Source of the DNA: Pseudomonas fluorescens
GTDB taxonomy: Bacteria > Pseudomonadota > Gammaproteobacteria > Pseudomonadales > Pseudomonadaceae
Assembly (NCBI RefSeq): GCF_040448305.1
Contig: NZ_CP148752.1
Location: 496,001-560,000 of the forward strand
Length of the DNA: 64,000 nt
Reading direction: 5' to 3'
A model generated the notes under the pieces. It was not told the DNA's origin and searched no databases. It worked only from the letters and a program-made list of their open reading frames with translations. The translations under genes were made by a program, and so were the position numbers. Positions 15,682 through 25,110 of this stretch are shown piece after piece. Position 1 is the first letter of the stretch. The number at the start of each line of letters is the position of its first letter.

Positions 15682-17132
15682 TGCGTTTATCCGAACTGAA
15701 GTCTGCCGGCCGCACCCCAAGCTTGCCGTTGAACGTTTCGCTGGCCGACGCCGCCGGCCCCGCCGACTTGCAACTGCTGAGCCTGTTGCGGGTGTTGCCG
15801 GGGCAGCGTTATGTCGGTGCTGGCGTCTGGCGTGGCCGGCCGGTGTTGGCCAAATTGCTGGTCGGCAGCAAGGCCGCACGGCATTTTCAGCGTGAGCTGG
15901 ACGGCGTGCGCCTGCTGTCTGCCCAGGGGCTGACCACGCCGCAGCTGTTGGCTGATGGTCTGAAGGATGGCGAGGGTGGCTGGCTGCTGTTTGATTTCCT
16001 TGAGCATGCCGAAAGCCTGGGCGACACCTGGAAGCAGGTTGAGCAGCAGCCCGTACTATCCGATGGACAAGGGGCGGTGCTGGCCGAAGCGTTGGGCGCG
16101 ATCGGTCAGATGCACCGCAAGGGCCTGTGGCAGGAAGACCTGCACCTGGACAACTTGCTGCGCCAGGGCGGTCGTCTGTACCTGATCGATGGCGCGGGCA
16201 TCTGCTGTGAGACGCCAGGCCAGCCGCTGTCACGGCAGAAAGTTCTGGAAAACCTCGGGGTGTTCTTCGCCCAGTTGCCGAAGTCGATCGAACCCTTCAT
16301 TGAAGAGTTGCTGGTGTATTACCTGCTGAGCAACGGCGAGCACGCCTTGCCCATGGAAGCGTTGCAGAAGCAGATCGACAAGGTCCGCAGCTGGCGTCTC
16401 AAGGACTTCCTGATCAAGGTCGGCCGCGAGTGCACGCTGTTCAGCGTCCAGCGCGGGGCCTTCGGCTTGCAGGCGATCCGTCGCGAGGAAGTGTCGTCAA
16501 TGGTGCCTGTGCTGGAGCGGGCCGATGCCTTGCTCGATCAGGGGCATCTGTACAAAACCGGCGGTGCGGCGAGTGTCGGCAAGGTCGAGGTGGATGGCCG
16601 CACGCTGGTGATCAAACGCTACAACATCAAGGGTTTTGCCCACTGGCTCAAGCGTTTCTGGCGCCCGAGCCGGGCCTGGCATTCATGGCGCGAAGGCAAT
16701 CGCCTGGCGTTCCTCGGGATTGCCTCGCCCAAGCCGCTGGCATTGTTGGAAAAGCGTTTTCTATGGCTGCGCAGCCGGGCTTACCTGATCACCGAGTACC
16801 TGCCGGGGCCGGACATCATTGAGCGTTTTGCGCCGTATGTTGAGCGTGGCGATGCACCAGAAGCCGAGCTGGTGGCGCTGGATCATCTGTTTGCCGAGTT
16901 GATTCGCGAACGCATCAGCCATGGCGACTTCAAGGGGCATAACCTGTTCTGGCAGCAGGATCGCTGGGCGTTGATCGACCTCGATTCGATGTGCCAACAC
17001 GGCTCCCTCGGCAGCTTCGCCCCGGCGTATGCAAGGGATCGCGCGCGGTTCATGCGCAATTGGCCTGAAGGCAGCGCCCTTTATCAGGTCATTGATCGGC
17101 GGTTGCCGAAGGACATCTCCAGCGCTGGCTGA
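15681..17132 (+). CDS. Tandem kinase-domain LPS cluster protein (PA5006-like)
   Basis: The 483-aa protein starts MRLSELKSAGRTPSLPLN at the ATG overlapping the wapQ stop. Two kinase-like halves are visible. The first (to about 240) has EDLHLDNLLRQ and LIDGAGI. The second (about 270-483) has LVIKRYNIKG, SHGDFKGHNLF and LIDLDSM. Both keep a catalytic-type Asp. It corresponds to PA5006, an LPS kinase-family protein whose substrate I cannot state. It is the last gene of the tightly coupled run, followed by REP elements. Confidence 0.85.
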   Translation: MRLSELKSAGRTPSLPLNVSLADAAGPADLQLLSLLRVLPGQRYVGAGVWRGRPVLAKLLVGSKAARHFQRELDGVRLLSAQGLTTPQLLADGLKDGEGGWLLFDFLEHAESLGDTWKQVEQQPVLSDGQGAVLAEALGAIGQMHRKGLWQEDLHLDNLLRQGGRLYLIDGAGICCETPGQPLSRQKVLENLGVFFAQLPKSIEPFIEELLVYYLLSNGEHALPMEALQKQIDKVRSWRLKDFLIKVGRECTLFSVQRGAFGLQAIRREEVSSMVPVLERADALLDQGHLYKTGGAASVGKVEVDGRTLVIKRYNIKGFAHWLKRFWRPSRAWHSWREGNRLAFLGIASPKPLALLEKRFLWLRSRAYLITEYLPGPDIIERFAPYVERGDAPEAELVALDHLFAELIRERISHGDFKGHNLFWQQDRWALIDLDSMCQHGSLGSFAPAYARDRARFMRNWPEGSALYQVIDRRLPKDISSAG

Positions 17133-17136
17133 ATCC

Positions 17137-17234
17137 TTTTCGCGAGCAGGCTCGCTCCCACAGGGATTGGTGGTGAACACAAAACCTGTGAACACCTCAG
17201 TCCAAATGTGGGAGCGAGCCTGCTCGCGAAGAGG
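17137..17234. repeat. REP doublet (REPIN)
   Basis: Inverted copies of the TCGCGAGCAGGCTCGCTCCC / GGGAGCGAGCCTGCTCGCGA element lie head to head around about 45 bases, between the tandem-kinase gene and the small lipoprotein gene. Confidence 0.85.
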
Positions 17235-17359
17235 CCCGCAAGGCCAACCAGAAAAGCAGACAGGTTCTTGTGAACCGTCCTACGCGATCTTCGGAAGTCA
17301 TGACCTGTGGCCCGAATCGCCCCGATGCTAGTTTGCCTGACGTTCTCGGAGGTCAGGCT

Positions 17360-17695
17360 GTGACGATCAAAATGGCAGTTTCATTGGGTGTTTTATCAGT
17401 GTCGCTAATGGGCTGCGGAACCGCCGCCACCGTCCTGCAGGATGAAGCCGACGCAGCGCAGGGGCTGCGCCGGCAAAAGACCTATTGCCAGTCCATTCCC
17501 CGGGTCTACAGCGGCCTGGCTTACGACTTCTGTGTATTAAATGCGCCGCCAGACCCTACGGGTTTCCTTGTACCACTCATATTGGTGGACCTGGCCCTGT
17601 CTGGCGCGCTGGATACCGTTGTCTTGCCATACACGATTTACCGGCAAAGCGTGGACGGCAATATTTCCATCTATTGGCGACCTGCGCGCGGATAA
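17360..17695 (+). CDS. YceK/YidQ-family small lipoprotein
   Basis: The 111-aa product has an N-terminal hydrophobic signal ending in a LMGC lipobox, so it should be lipid-anchored in the envelope. The body (KTYCQSIPRVYSGLAYDFC, then a hydrophobic PLILVDLALSGALDTVVLP segment and YTIYRQ) matches the YceK/YidQ family as I know it; function unknown. The GTG start at 17360 is preferred because GGAGGT lies 7 bases upstream; an in-frame ATG at 17372 is possible. It sits between the two parts of the LPS cluster and is flanked by REPs and a promoter, which suggests insertion. Confidence 0.8.
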   Translation: MTIKMAVSLGVLSVSLMGCGTAATVLQDEADAAQGLRRQKTYCQSIPRVYSGLAYDFCVLNAPPDPTGFLVPLILVDLALSGALDTVVLPYTIYRQSVDGNISIYWRPARG

Positions 17696-17763
17696 AAATG
17701 CCGCGAGGTTCCCGCCGCAGTTGCTGGCCGCTTGCGGCTAGAGGCTTGCCGCTGCTTTTACGC

Positions 17764-17769
17764 TATAAT
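17764..17769 (+). promoter_or_regulatory. Sigma-70 -10 box (TATAAT) ahead of wapO
   Basis: A consensus TATAAT lies 90 bp before the wapO start, with no good -35 at 16-18 bp. The leader has two small hairpins (CTCGC/GCGAG near 17790; AGGCGC/GCGCCT at 17818-17831). It probably starts the second LPS transcription unit (wapO to wapR). Confidence 0.55.
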
Positions 17770-17859
17770 CCCGCCCTTTAGCTGTCTCTCGCCCCTTGCG
17801 AGGGCACATTAATTTTGAGGCGCTTGCGCCTGCATGCAGACTAAAGAGGCTAGACCCCT

Positions 17860-19617
17860 GTGGCATTGACGATTCTTGGCCTGTCCGGCGCCCTTAGCCA
17901 TGATCCTTCCGCAGCCCTGTATATCGACGGCAAGCTGGTCGCGGCGGCTGAAGAGGAGCGCTTCGTACGCGATAAACATGCAAAGAACCGCATGCCCTAC
18001 GAATCGGCGAAATTCTGCCTGGAACAGGCCGGTATCAAGCCGTCCGATGTCGACGTGGTAGCGATTCCATTCGCACCGATCAGCCTGTTCGGCAAGGCCC
18101 GCTGGCAGTACGCCAAGCGTTACTGGTACGCCCCGGACCGTGCACTCGACGCGATCCTGATGGGCAACCGTCGCTACAAGCGCTATCGCAACAAGATCGT
18201 CTGGTGCCTGGAGCAACTGGGTTTTGATCCGAAGAAGATCAAGATCGAGCCGGTCGAACACCACCTGGCCCACGCCTCCAGCGCTTATCACTGCTCCGGT
18301 TTCAAAGAGAAAACCGCGATCCTGGGCATCGACGGCAAGGGCGAGTACGCCACGACTTTCTTCGGTTATGGCGAAAACGGCAAGATCCACAAGATCAAGG
18401 AATTCTTCGATCCGGACTCCCTCGGCGGCCTGTATGGTGCGATCACCGAGTTCCTCGGCTTCGATATGCTTGACGGTGAGTTCAAGGTCATGGGCATGGC
18501 GCCGTACGGCGACGCCAGCAAATACGATTTCTCGCGCCTGGCCTCGTTCGAAAACGGCGAGCTGGTGATCAACACCGACTACGCCAACGTCATCGGCCTG
18601 CGTCGCTACAAAGAGAAGGGCAAGGGTTACTACTTCTCGCCGAAGCTGATCGAGTGGCTGGGTCCCAAGCGCGAAGGCGACATCGCCGATGAGCCTTACA
18701 TCCACTATGCCGCCAGCATTCAAGCGCTGTTCGAAAAAATTTCGCTGCAGATGATCGACCACTACCTGGGCGACGTGCTCAAGGAAACCGGCAAGCTGGC
18801 CTACGCCGGTGGCTGTGCGTTGAACGTCAAGCTCAACCAGAAAATCATTGCCCGTGACGACGTCAAAGAGCTGTTCGTACAGCCTGCGTCCGGCGACGCC
18901 GGTACCGCAGTCGGCGCGGCGGCGTATGTGTCCCACGCCCGTGGCGTACCGGTCGAGAAGATGGAGCACGTCTACCTCGGCCCGTCGTACAGCAACGAAG
19001 ACGTGATCGCGGCCTGCGCCCGTCACGAGAATAAACCGACCTGGCGCAAGCTCGACAACATGCCGGAGCAGATCGCCAAAATCATGGTCGATGGCAACCC
19101 GGTGGCCTGGTTCCAGGGCCGCATGGAGTTTGGTCCGCGCGCCTTGGGCGGTCGTTCGATCATCGGTTGCCCGAGCATTGCGGGCGTGGCTGACCGGATC
19201 AACCACCAGATCAAGTTCCGCGAGCGCTGGAGGCCTTTCTGCCCGTCGATGCTCGACACCGTGGCGCCGCAGATGATCAAGATCGATCACCCGGCTCCGT
19301 TCATGACCTTCACCTTCGAAGTGGCGGAAGAGTGGAAGACCCGCGTGCCGGAAGTTGTCCATGAAGACGGAACCTCCCGCGCCCAGGTGCTCAAGCGCGA
19401 ATACAACCCGCGCTACTACGACATGATGAAAGCGCTGGAAGTGCTCACCGGCAACGGCGTGTCGCTCAACACCTCGCTCAACCGTCGCGGCGAACCAATG
19501 ATCTGCTCGCCGACCGATGCGCTGAACATGTTCTTCGGTTCGGATCTACAGTATCTGATCATGGAAGACATTCTGGTGGTCAAAGAGGGCGCGAACGCCT
19601 ATGACACGTTCGGCTGA
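17860..19617 (+). CDS. wapO: NodU/CmcH-type carbamoyltransferase for LPS core
   Basis: The 585-aa protein transfers a carbamoyl group, in P. aeruginosa to the core galactosamine. It has the family N-terminal metal-binding domain (GLSGALSHDPSAALY, then EHHLAHASSAYHCSGF with paired His) and the C-terminal YrdC-related half with FGPRALGGRSI. The start is GTG (MALTILGLSG). It is the first gene of a second run of overlapping LPS genes. Confidence 0.93.
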   Translation: MALTILGLSGALSHDPSAALYIDGKLVAAAEEERFVRDKHAKNRMPYESAKFCLEQAGIKPSDVDVVAIPFAPISLFGKARWQYAKRYWYAPDRALDAILMGNRRYKRYRNKIVWCLEQLGFDPKKIKIEPVEHHLAHASSAYHCSGFKEKTAILGIDGKGEYATTFFGYGENGKIHKIKEFFDPDSLGGLYGAITEFLGFDMLDGEFKVMGMAPYGDASKYDFSRLASFENGELVINTDYANVIGLRRYKEKGKGYYFSPKLIEWLGPKREGDIADEPYIHYAASIQALFEKISLQMIDHYLGDVLKETGKLAYAGGCALNVKLNQKIIARDDVKELFVQPASGDAGTAVGAAAYVSHARGVPVEKMEHVYLGPSYSNEDVIAACARHENKPTWRKLDNMPEQIAKIMVDGNPVAWFQGRMEFGPRALGGRSIIGCPSIAGVADRINHQIKFRERWRPFCPSMLDTVAPQMIKIDHPAPFMTFTFEVAEEWKTRVPEVVHEDGTSRAQVLKREYNPRYYDMMKALEVLTGNGVSLNTSLNRRGEPMICSPTDALNMFFGSDLQYLIMEDILVVKEGANAYDTFG

Positions 19618-20731
19618 ACGTCATGTGCTGCAGTTCTGCCACGGCTATGACGGGCCGTTCCTGGACTGCGCACGGCAGTACGCCAGCCTGTTCGCGGGGA
19701 CCGGTTATCGAGTGACCACGGTGTTTCTCACCGGGGTTGCCGATGCCGAAGTCGCCGCGGGTTGTGCTTCCGATGAAGTGCTGTTCATGGAGTACAGCTC
19801 CAAGGCCATTCGTGGCCTGAAGCTGGGGGCCATCGGCGATCTGCGCAAGATCGCCGCGTCGCGCAACTTCAGTTTCTGCGTCGCCCACCGCTTCAAGCCG
19901 ATCTATATCGCCTTGCTCGGCACGTCGTTGCCGGTGATTGGCGTGCATCACGCTTTTGACGATTACAAACGTGGCAGCCGCAAACTGTTCGCGCATATAT
20001 TCCGCAAGCGTCTGAGTTTGCTCGGCGTGTCCGACGCCGTGCGCGACGACATGCGCCAATGCCTGCCGAAGTGGCCGGCTTCGCGGATCCAGACCTTGTA
20101 CAACCGTATCGACGTGGACGCCTTGCAGGCGACCCAGGTGTCGGCTCGCGAGGCCCGGGAAACCCTCGGTTTGGCGGCAGATGCGTGGATCGTCGGCAAC
20201 GTCGGACGACTGCATCCGGATAAGGACCAGGCCACATTGCTGCAGGGTTTCGCCGAGGCGTTGCCGGGGTTGCCGGCCAACAGCCAGCTGGTGATTCTCG
20301 GCAAGGGGCGCCTGGAGGAGAACCTCAAGGCACAGGCCCGGGAGCTGGGCATCGGAGACCGGGTTCTGTTCCTCGGTCAGGTGCCGGATGCGCGTAACTA
20401 CTTCCGGGCCTTCGACGTATTCGCCTTGAGTTCCGATCACGAACCGTTCGGCATGGTGCTGCTGGAGGCCATGGCCGCTGGCGTTCCCTTGCTGGCCACA
20501 GCGTGCGGTGGAGCGAAAGAGGTGGTCGAAGGCGTGGGCATCCTGTTCCCGTTGGGCGATGCCGAGCGTCTGGCCCAAGGGCTGCAACATCTGGTCGGCA
20601 TGGATGATCAGCAGCGCCGGCAGTGTGCCGAGTTGATGCTCGAGCGCTTGCGCGAACGCTTCTCCGATCGCGCAGTGCGCGATGCTTTCTGGCACTTGCC
20701 GCACGTTACCGAACTGGCACAGAGGGGCTGA
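19601..20731 (+). CDS. wapH: LPS core glycosyltransferase WapH (GT4)
   Basis: The 376-aa GT-B glycosyltransferase overlaps wapO by 17 bp. N-terminal VLQFCHGYDGPFLDCARQYA and the C-terminal donor site SDHEPFGMVLLEAMAAGVPL place it in GT4. It corresponds to PA5004 (WapH), a putative outer-core hexosyltransferase. Its stop overlaps the next ATG by one base. The donor sugar is inferred from synteny only. Confidence 0.88.
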   Translation: MTRSAERHVLQFCHGYDGPFLDCARQYASLFAGTGYRVTTVFLTGVADAEVAAGCASDEVLFMEYSSKAIRGLKLGAIGDLRKIAASRNFSFCVAHRFKPIYIALLGTSLPVIGVHHAFDDYKRGSRKLFAHIFRKRLSLLGVSDAVRDDMRQCLPKWPASRIQTLYNRIDVDALQATQVSAREARETLGLAADAWIVGNVGRLHPDKDQATLLQGFAEALPGLPANSQLVILGKGRLEENLKAQARELGIGDRVLFLGQVPDARNYFRAFDVFALSSDHEPFGMVLLEAMAAGVPLLATACGGAKEVVEGVGILFPLGDAERLAQGLQHLVGMDDQQRRQCAELMLERLRERFSDRAVRDAFWHLPHVTELAQRG

Positions 20732-21627
20732 TGCTCAACCGATTTCAAGGCTGGCGCGAGCGTGGCTGGGCGGTAGTCGACGCCTCGACTTACGCCGAAA
20801 CCTGGCAGCGTTATGGCGGCAGCGTCGCGACTCATCCCGTGGTGGTCGAGCGGCTGGCGCAACTGGCCGACATTCCGGTGCGTTACCTGGCCTGGGTGCA
20901 GGGTGATGAGGTCAAGGCGGCGATCCCGACCTGGGGCCGCGACCTGGCCTTGTCCAAGGACGTGCTCAAGCGACGCGGCAAGAAAGGTCTGTTCGACCTG
21001 GGCAACGCCGAGATCATCCTGCCGGCCGCTGCCGATACCCAGGCGCCTTTGCGCCATCGTGCGCGGTATCTGTCGGCGCTGAACGAAGGCCGTTTCACTG
21101 GCATCAAGTTGCAAACCGAACAACTGGCCATGGCCCGCACACCCGAAGAACTGTCGAAAAAATTTCGCTATAACCAACGCCGCGAATTGCGCTTGCTGGA
21201 AGAGGCTGGTGGCGTGGTGCGGCCGGTGTCCGAATTTTCCAGCACTGAGCTGGCGGCGATTTACTGCGACCTGTTCCAGCGCCGCTGGGGCTTCCCGGCG
21301 ACGGGTGCCGAACGCATGGCCGAGGTCATCGAGTTGCTGCGCGAGTTGCTGATCGGCTCGGTGATTTTCCTCAACGATGCGCCGATTGCGATTCAACTGG
21401 TGTACCGCGTCGAAACCCCGCAGTGGATCAGCGTCGAGTACATCAACGGCGGAGTCGATCCCGAAACTCGCGAGTTCAGCCCCGGCAGCGTGCTGAGTTT
21501 CCTCAATACGCAAAGCGCCTGGGAGCATGCCCGGGCGCAGGACAAACCGTTGCGCTTTTCCTTCGGTCGCGCCGACCGTGAATACAAGGATCGCTGGTGC
21601 AACCCCGTGCCGGTCTTCACCGTATGA
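20731..21627 (+). CDS. Mig-14-like protein
   Basis: The 298-aa protein corresponds to PA5003 and resembles Salmonella Mig-14, linked to antimicrobial-peptide resistance. The sequence suggests a GNAT/FemX-like fold: KFRYNQRRELRLLEEAGG, DLFQRRWGFPATG and VSVEYINGG-like strands near the C terminus. No signal peptide or membrane helix is visible. It lies inside the LPS run (TGATG overlap with wapH, ATGA overlap with dnpA), so a role in envelope modification is inferred. Confidence 0.8.
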   Translation: MLNRFQGWRERGWAVVDASTYAETWQRYGGSVATHPVVVERLAQLADIPVRYLAWVQGDEVKAAIPTWGRDLALSKDVLKRRGKKGLFDLGNAEIILPAAADTQAPLRHRARYLSALNEGRFTGIKLQTEQLAMARTPEELSKKFRYNQRRELRLLEEAGGVVRPVSEFSSTELAAIYCDLFQRRWGFPATGAERMAEVIELLRELLIGSVIFLNDAPIAIQLVYRVETPQWISVEYINGGVDPETREFSPGSVLSFLNTQSAWEHARAQDKPLRFSFGRADREYKDRWCNPVPVFTV

Positions 21628-23078
21628 GCCAAGCCATGAGCCGCAAACAGCAACTGCTCAAGCGCCATCGGCGCAATAAACGTATCGGCCTGCTGATTGC
21701 GTTGGTGCTGTTGATCGTCATCGGTGTGCTGGTGGCCTGGTGGTTGCCGCTGGTGCTGGCGGTTCTGGGCTGGATTGCCCATGAAGCCTGGTTTGCCGAC
21801 CATCTGTTCTACTCACCGAAAGACGATTACCAGTACAGCTTTCCCCCCTACACGCCCCAGCCCAAGGTGCACCTGAACGGTGAACAGTTGCGGCTGGACG
21901 AGGGCGTGATGCTGGTCGACGACGCGACGCTGGTGCTGGCCCTGCGGGTAAAAAGCACCTGGCTGGGTCGTTTTTTCGATCCGGTGGTCGAGTTGGCAGG
22001 GGGCGAAAACCCGGACCGACAAACCTTCGAACGGGGCGTAAACGGCCTGCGTTACCTCAATCTCAGTGGTCAGGCTCAGGCGCTGTCCCGTGGTGACCTG
22101 CGCTTGCGCGGGCGTTTCTGTCGGGTGTTCGGTGAGCCTGTGCTGTGGGCGCTGGAACATCCGGATTACCGGCGTCAGCGGGTGATGGTTATCGCACCCC
22201 ACGCCGATGACGCCGAGCTGGCGGCCTACGGTTTGTACAGCCAGGCCGACGAAACCTGGATCGTCACGCTGACAGCGGGCGAAATCGAAGCCGAACACTA
22301 TCGGCAGATGGGCCTGAACAAGGTCGATGCAGCCCGCTTGAAAGGCCGTCTGCGTACCTGGGACAGCATCGCGGTGCCACGTTGGGCCGGTGTCCCCGAG
22401 GCCCGTTGCGTACAGCTGGGTTATTTCTGCCTGCAACTGGCGAGCATGCAGGCCGCGCCTGCGGTGGCGGCGGGATCGCGGGAAGCTGACCTGAGCGACA
22501 CCCGGTTGTTCCGTCAGTTGAATCCTTTCGCGCTGCCCGGTGATGCCGATGGCGCGCCGACCTGGAACAACCTGCTGGCGGATCTGCGTGAGTTGCTGCT
22601 GCTGGCCCGACCCGAAGTTATCGTCCTGCCGCATCCGACCCTGGATCCGCATCCCGATCATATCTGCGCCCAGGCAGCAGTCCTCGAAGCCTTGCAAGGC
22701 CTGGACTGGCAGCCGACCACGCTATTGGGCTATGCCAACCACCTGCACGACAACGACCGCTGGCCGATGGGCGATACCGGTGATGGCATCGCCTTGCCGC
22801 CTGCCTTCGATCCGGCCCAACCGATGCAGCCTTATTGCCTGCCCTTGCCGCTGGAGCAACAGCGAGACAAGGCCATGGCGTTGGGCATGATGCACGACCT
22901 GCAGCCGGCGATGCCGTTCAAGCGTCGCTTGCGTCGGTTGATACAACGCGTGTTGGCCGGCCGGTTGCCGCCCACCTATGGCGAGAACGAATTCTTTCGC
23001 AAGGCAGTCCGGCGCCACGAGCTTTTGTGGTCCCTCAAGCACACACCAGGCAACGTTTCTCAGCGGGGAGAGTTATGA
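21624..23078 (+). CDS. dnpA: PIG-L-type de-N-acetylase DnpA
   Basis: The 484-aa protein has an N-terminal membrane segment of about 35 hydrophobic residues (residues 20-55). A PIG-L/LmbE deacetylase domain follows, with the zinc motif APHADDAELAAYG and the distal HPHPDH-like motif in LDPHPDHICAQ. DnpA (PA5002) is a de-N-acetylase of the LPS cluster implicated in fluoroquinolone persistence in P. aeruginosa. The start overlaps the upstream stop (ATGA). A second ATG four codons later is a possible start. Confidence 0.9.
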   Translation: MSQAMSRKQQLLKRHRRNKRIGLLIALVLLIVIGVLVAWWLPLVLAVLGWIAHEAWFADHLFYSPKDDYQYSFPPYTPQPKVHLNGEQLRLDEGVMLVDDATLVLALRVKSTWLGRFFDPVVELAGGENPDRQTFERGVNGLRYLNLSGQAQALSRGDLRLRGRFCRVFGEPVLWALEHPDYRRQRVMVIAPHADDAELAAYGLYSQADETWIVTLTAGEIEAEHYRQMGLNKVDAARLKGRLRTWDSIAVPRWAGVPEARCVQLGYFCLQLASMQAAPAVAAGSREADLSDTRLFRQLNPFALPGDADGAPTWNNLLADLRELLLLARPEVIVLPHPTLDPHPDHICAQAAVLEALQGLDWQPTTLLGYANHLHDNDRWPMGDTGDGIALPPAFDPAQPMQPYCLPLPLEQQRDKAMALGMMHDLQPAMPFKRRLRRLIQRVLAGRLPPTYGENEFFRKAVRRHELLWSLKHTPGNVSQRGEL

Positions 23079-24229
23079 GTCAGCGGTCAAAGGTCCTGCA
23101 ACTGCAGCCTGACTACAACGTCAAAGCCCATGATTTCGCCGACCTCGCGGAGCAAATCGTCAAGGCCCTGCCCAGTGATCGCTATGAAGTGACCGCTGCG
23201 TTTTTGCGCGGCAAACCCGGGCCGGGCGAAGCGGTGAGCCGAGCCGACCGTTCGGTGTACTTCGAATTTTCCGACAAGTCCCTCAAGGGCATGCGCCTGC
23301 GGGCCATGTGGCAGCTGTACAAGTTCTGCCGTCGGGAAAAATTCGATGTGGTGATCTGCAACCGCTTCAAGCCGGTGAACATGATGCTGGCGCTCAACCG
23401 CTGGTTGAAAGTGCCGTTGTGCATCGGTATTTCCCACGGCTTTGGCGAGTACGACCGTTTTTACCGGCGCCGCCAGACCCAGCGCCTGATCGATCGTCAC
23501 TGGCGCTTCGTTGGTGTGTCGCCAGCGGTGAAACAGTATCTGCTGGACTGTGACTGCGGCTTCACCGACCAGAACACCTACGCCATCACCAATGCCATCG
23601 ACATCGAGCAAGCCGAAGGTCTGCAACACAGTCGTGAAAAGGCCCGTGAACTGTTGGGCATCGATCCATCGGTGCGGCTGATCGGTGCGTTGGGGCGACT
23701 GGTGCCGGTCAAGGGTCATATCTATTTGCTGCAGGCCTTCGCCGCACTCAAGGACAAATACCCCAATACCCAGCTGGCGATCATCGGTGCCGGCCGCGAG
23801 GAGTCGCGTCTGGCGGCGGAAATCGACCGCCTCGGCCTCAGCGGTCGCGCCCATTTGCTGGGGTTCAAGGAAATTGCCCTGCAGTACATTCGCGCTTTCG
23901 ATATCTGGACCATGCCTTCTTTGGCCGAAGGTCTCGGGCTGGCGCTGCTCGAAGGCATGAGCGGGCATTTGCCGGTGATCGCCTCGAACGTGCCGGCCAT
24001 GTTGCCGCTCATCGAGGGGGCCGGCGGCCTGGCGATTACGCCGAAGGATGTGCCGACGCTGCAGGCGGCGCTGGACACTTACCTCGGGTTGTCGGATGAC
24101 GAGCTCAAGGCCAAGGGCGAGCAGTCCTTCCGTTATTTGCAGCAACACCATGACATCGAGGAGTTCCGTCGCGAATACCTCAATCTGATCGACTCCGGCC
24201 TGGAACAGGCCCGCAAGGAACAGCCATGA
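23075..24229 (+). CDS. ssg: LPS glycosyltransferase Ssg (GT4)
   Basis: The 384-aa protein is a GT-B family 4 glycosyltransferase corresponding to PA5001 (Ssg), needed for normal LPS/exopolysaccharide and surface properties. Visible motifs are VICNRFKPVNMMLALNR, GALGRLVPVKGHIYLLQAFA and the donor-binding SLAEGLGLALLEGMSGHLPV. The start overlaps the dnpA stop by four bases and its stop overlaps the wapR start in the same way, so they are translationally coupled. Confidence 0.9.
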   Translation: MSQRSKVLQLQPDYNVKAHDFADLAEQIVKALPSDRYEVTAAFLRGKPGPGEAVSRADRSVYFEFSDKSLKGMRLRAMWQLYKFCRREKFDVVICNRFKPVNMMLALNRWLKVPLCIGISHGFGEYDRFYRRRQTQRLIDRHWRFVGVSPAVKQYLLDCDCGFTDQNTYAITNAIDIEQAEGLQHSREKARELLGIDPSVRLIGALGRLVPVKGHIYLLQAFAALKDKYPNTQLAIIGAGREESRLAAEIDRLGLSGRAHLLGFKEIALQYIRAFDIWTMPSLAEGLGLALLEGMSGHLPVIASNVPAMLPLIEGAGGLAITPKDVPTLQAALDTYLGLSDDELKAKGEQSFRYLQQHHDIEEFRREYLNLIDSGLEQARKEQP

Positions 24230-25110
24230 ACGACGCGCAACCCATCGTCACGGTCATTATCGCGTCGTACAACCACGCCGCTTACATCGAGGAAAGCATT
24301 CTCAGCGTCCTCAACCAGACCTACCAGAATATTGAGTTGCTGGTGGTCGACGATGGCTCGAAAGATGACAGCGTCGAGCGGATCAAGGCGTTGCAGGCCA
24401 TCCATGGTTTCGACTTCCGGGTCCAGGAAAACCAGGGGCTGACTAACACCCTCAACGGTGCGATTGCCCGGGCCAAGGGCAGCCTGATCGTGCCATTCGG
24501 TTCGGATGACATCATGCTGCCGGAGCGAATCGCCACCCAGGTCGCGCATATGGACGGCAAGCCCGAGGTCGGCATTTGCGCGGGTAACATCGAGCTGATC
24601 GATGCCGACGGCAACCTCTACCCGGAGAAGCGCCAGCGCCGGGATGTGCCGTTCCGTCGCCTGGACTTCGATGACATGTTCCTGGAGCGCAAGCCCTATC
24701 CTCCGGCTCCCACCCTGATGATCCGTCGCGAAGCACTGGAGAAGGTGGGCGGTTTCGACCCGACCATTCGCCTGGAAGACTTGCTGATCGAGCTGAAGGT
24801 GACCCATGCCGGTTACTTCATCGACGGTCTGGGCGTGTTGATGGCGCGTTATCGCAAGCACGCCACCAACTCCTACAAGAACCACCGCTTCATGATCGAC
24901 AGCATCCTGCGCACCTACGCGCTCTTCAGCGATCACCCGCTGTATGACGAGGTGCGCTACAAGTTTCTCAATTCCATGTTCCTCAAGACCGCCAACCGTG
25001 ATCGCAAGCTGGCGCGGGAGTTGCTGGCGCAGATTCCGTTCAAGGCCTGGAACAAGAAAACCTGGCGTGGGTTGGGCCGGATGTATTTCTCACGGCTGGA
25101 GAAAGACTGA
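24226..25110 (+). CDS. wapR: LPS core rhamnosyltransferase WapR (GT2)
   Basis: The 294-aa GT-A glycosyltransferase has VTVIIASYNHAAYIEESI, the DDGSKDDS nucleotide-binding loop and the GSDDIM metal-site motif. It corresponds to PA5000 (WapR), an alpha-1,3-rhamnosyltransferase that builds the core form capped with O antigen. It ends the plus-strand LPS run. A truncated acyltransferase fragment on the opposite strand begins in its last codons. Confidence 0.9.
   Translation: MNDAQPIVTVIIASYNHAAYIEESILSVLNQTYQNIELLVVDDGSKDDSVERIKALQAIHGFDFRVQENQGLTNTLNGAIARAKGSLIVPFGSDDIMLPERIATQVAHMDGKPEVGICAGNIELIDADGNLYPEKRQRRDVPFRRLDFDDMFLERKPYPPAPTLMIRREALEKVGGFDPTIRLEDLLIELKVTHAGYFIDGLGVLMARYRKHATNSYKNHRFMIDSILRTYALFSDHPLYDEVRYKFLNSMFLKTANRDRKLARELLAQIPFKAWNKKTWRGLGRMYFSRLEKD

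Noticed and set aside
17720..17760. Possible -35 TTGCCG for the wapO TATAAT
   Set aside because: The spacing is only 12 bp, too short for a sigma-70 promoter; only the -10 is reported.
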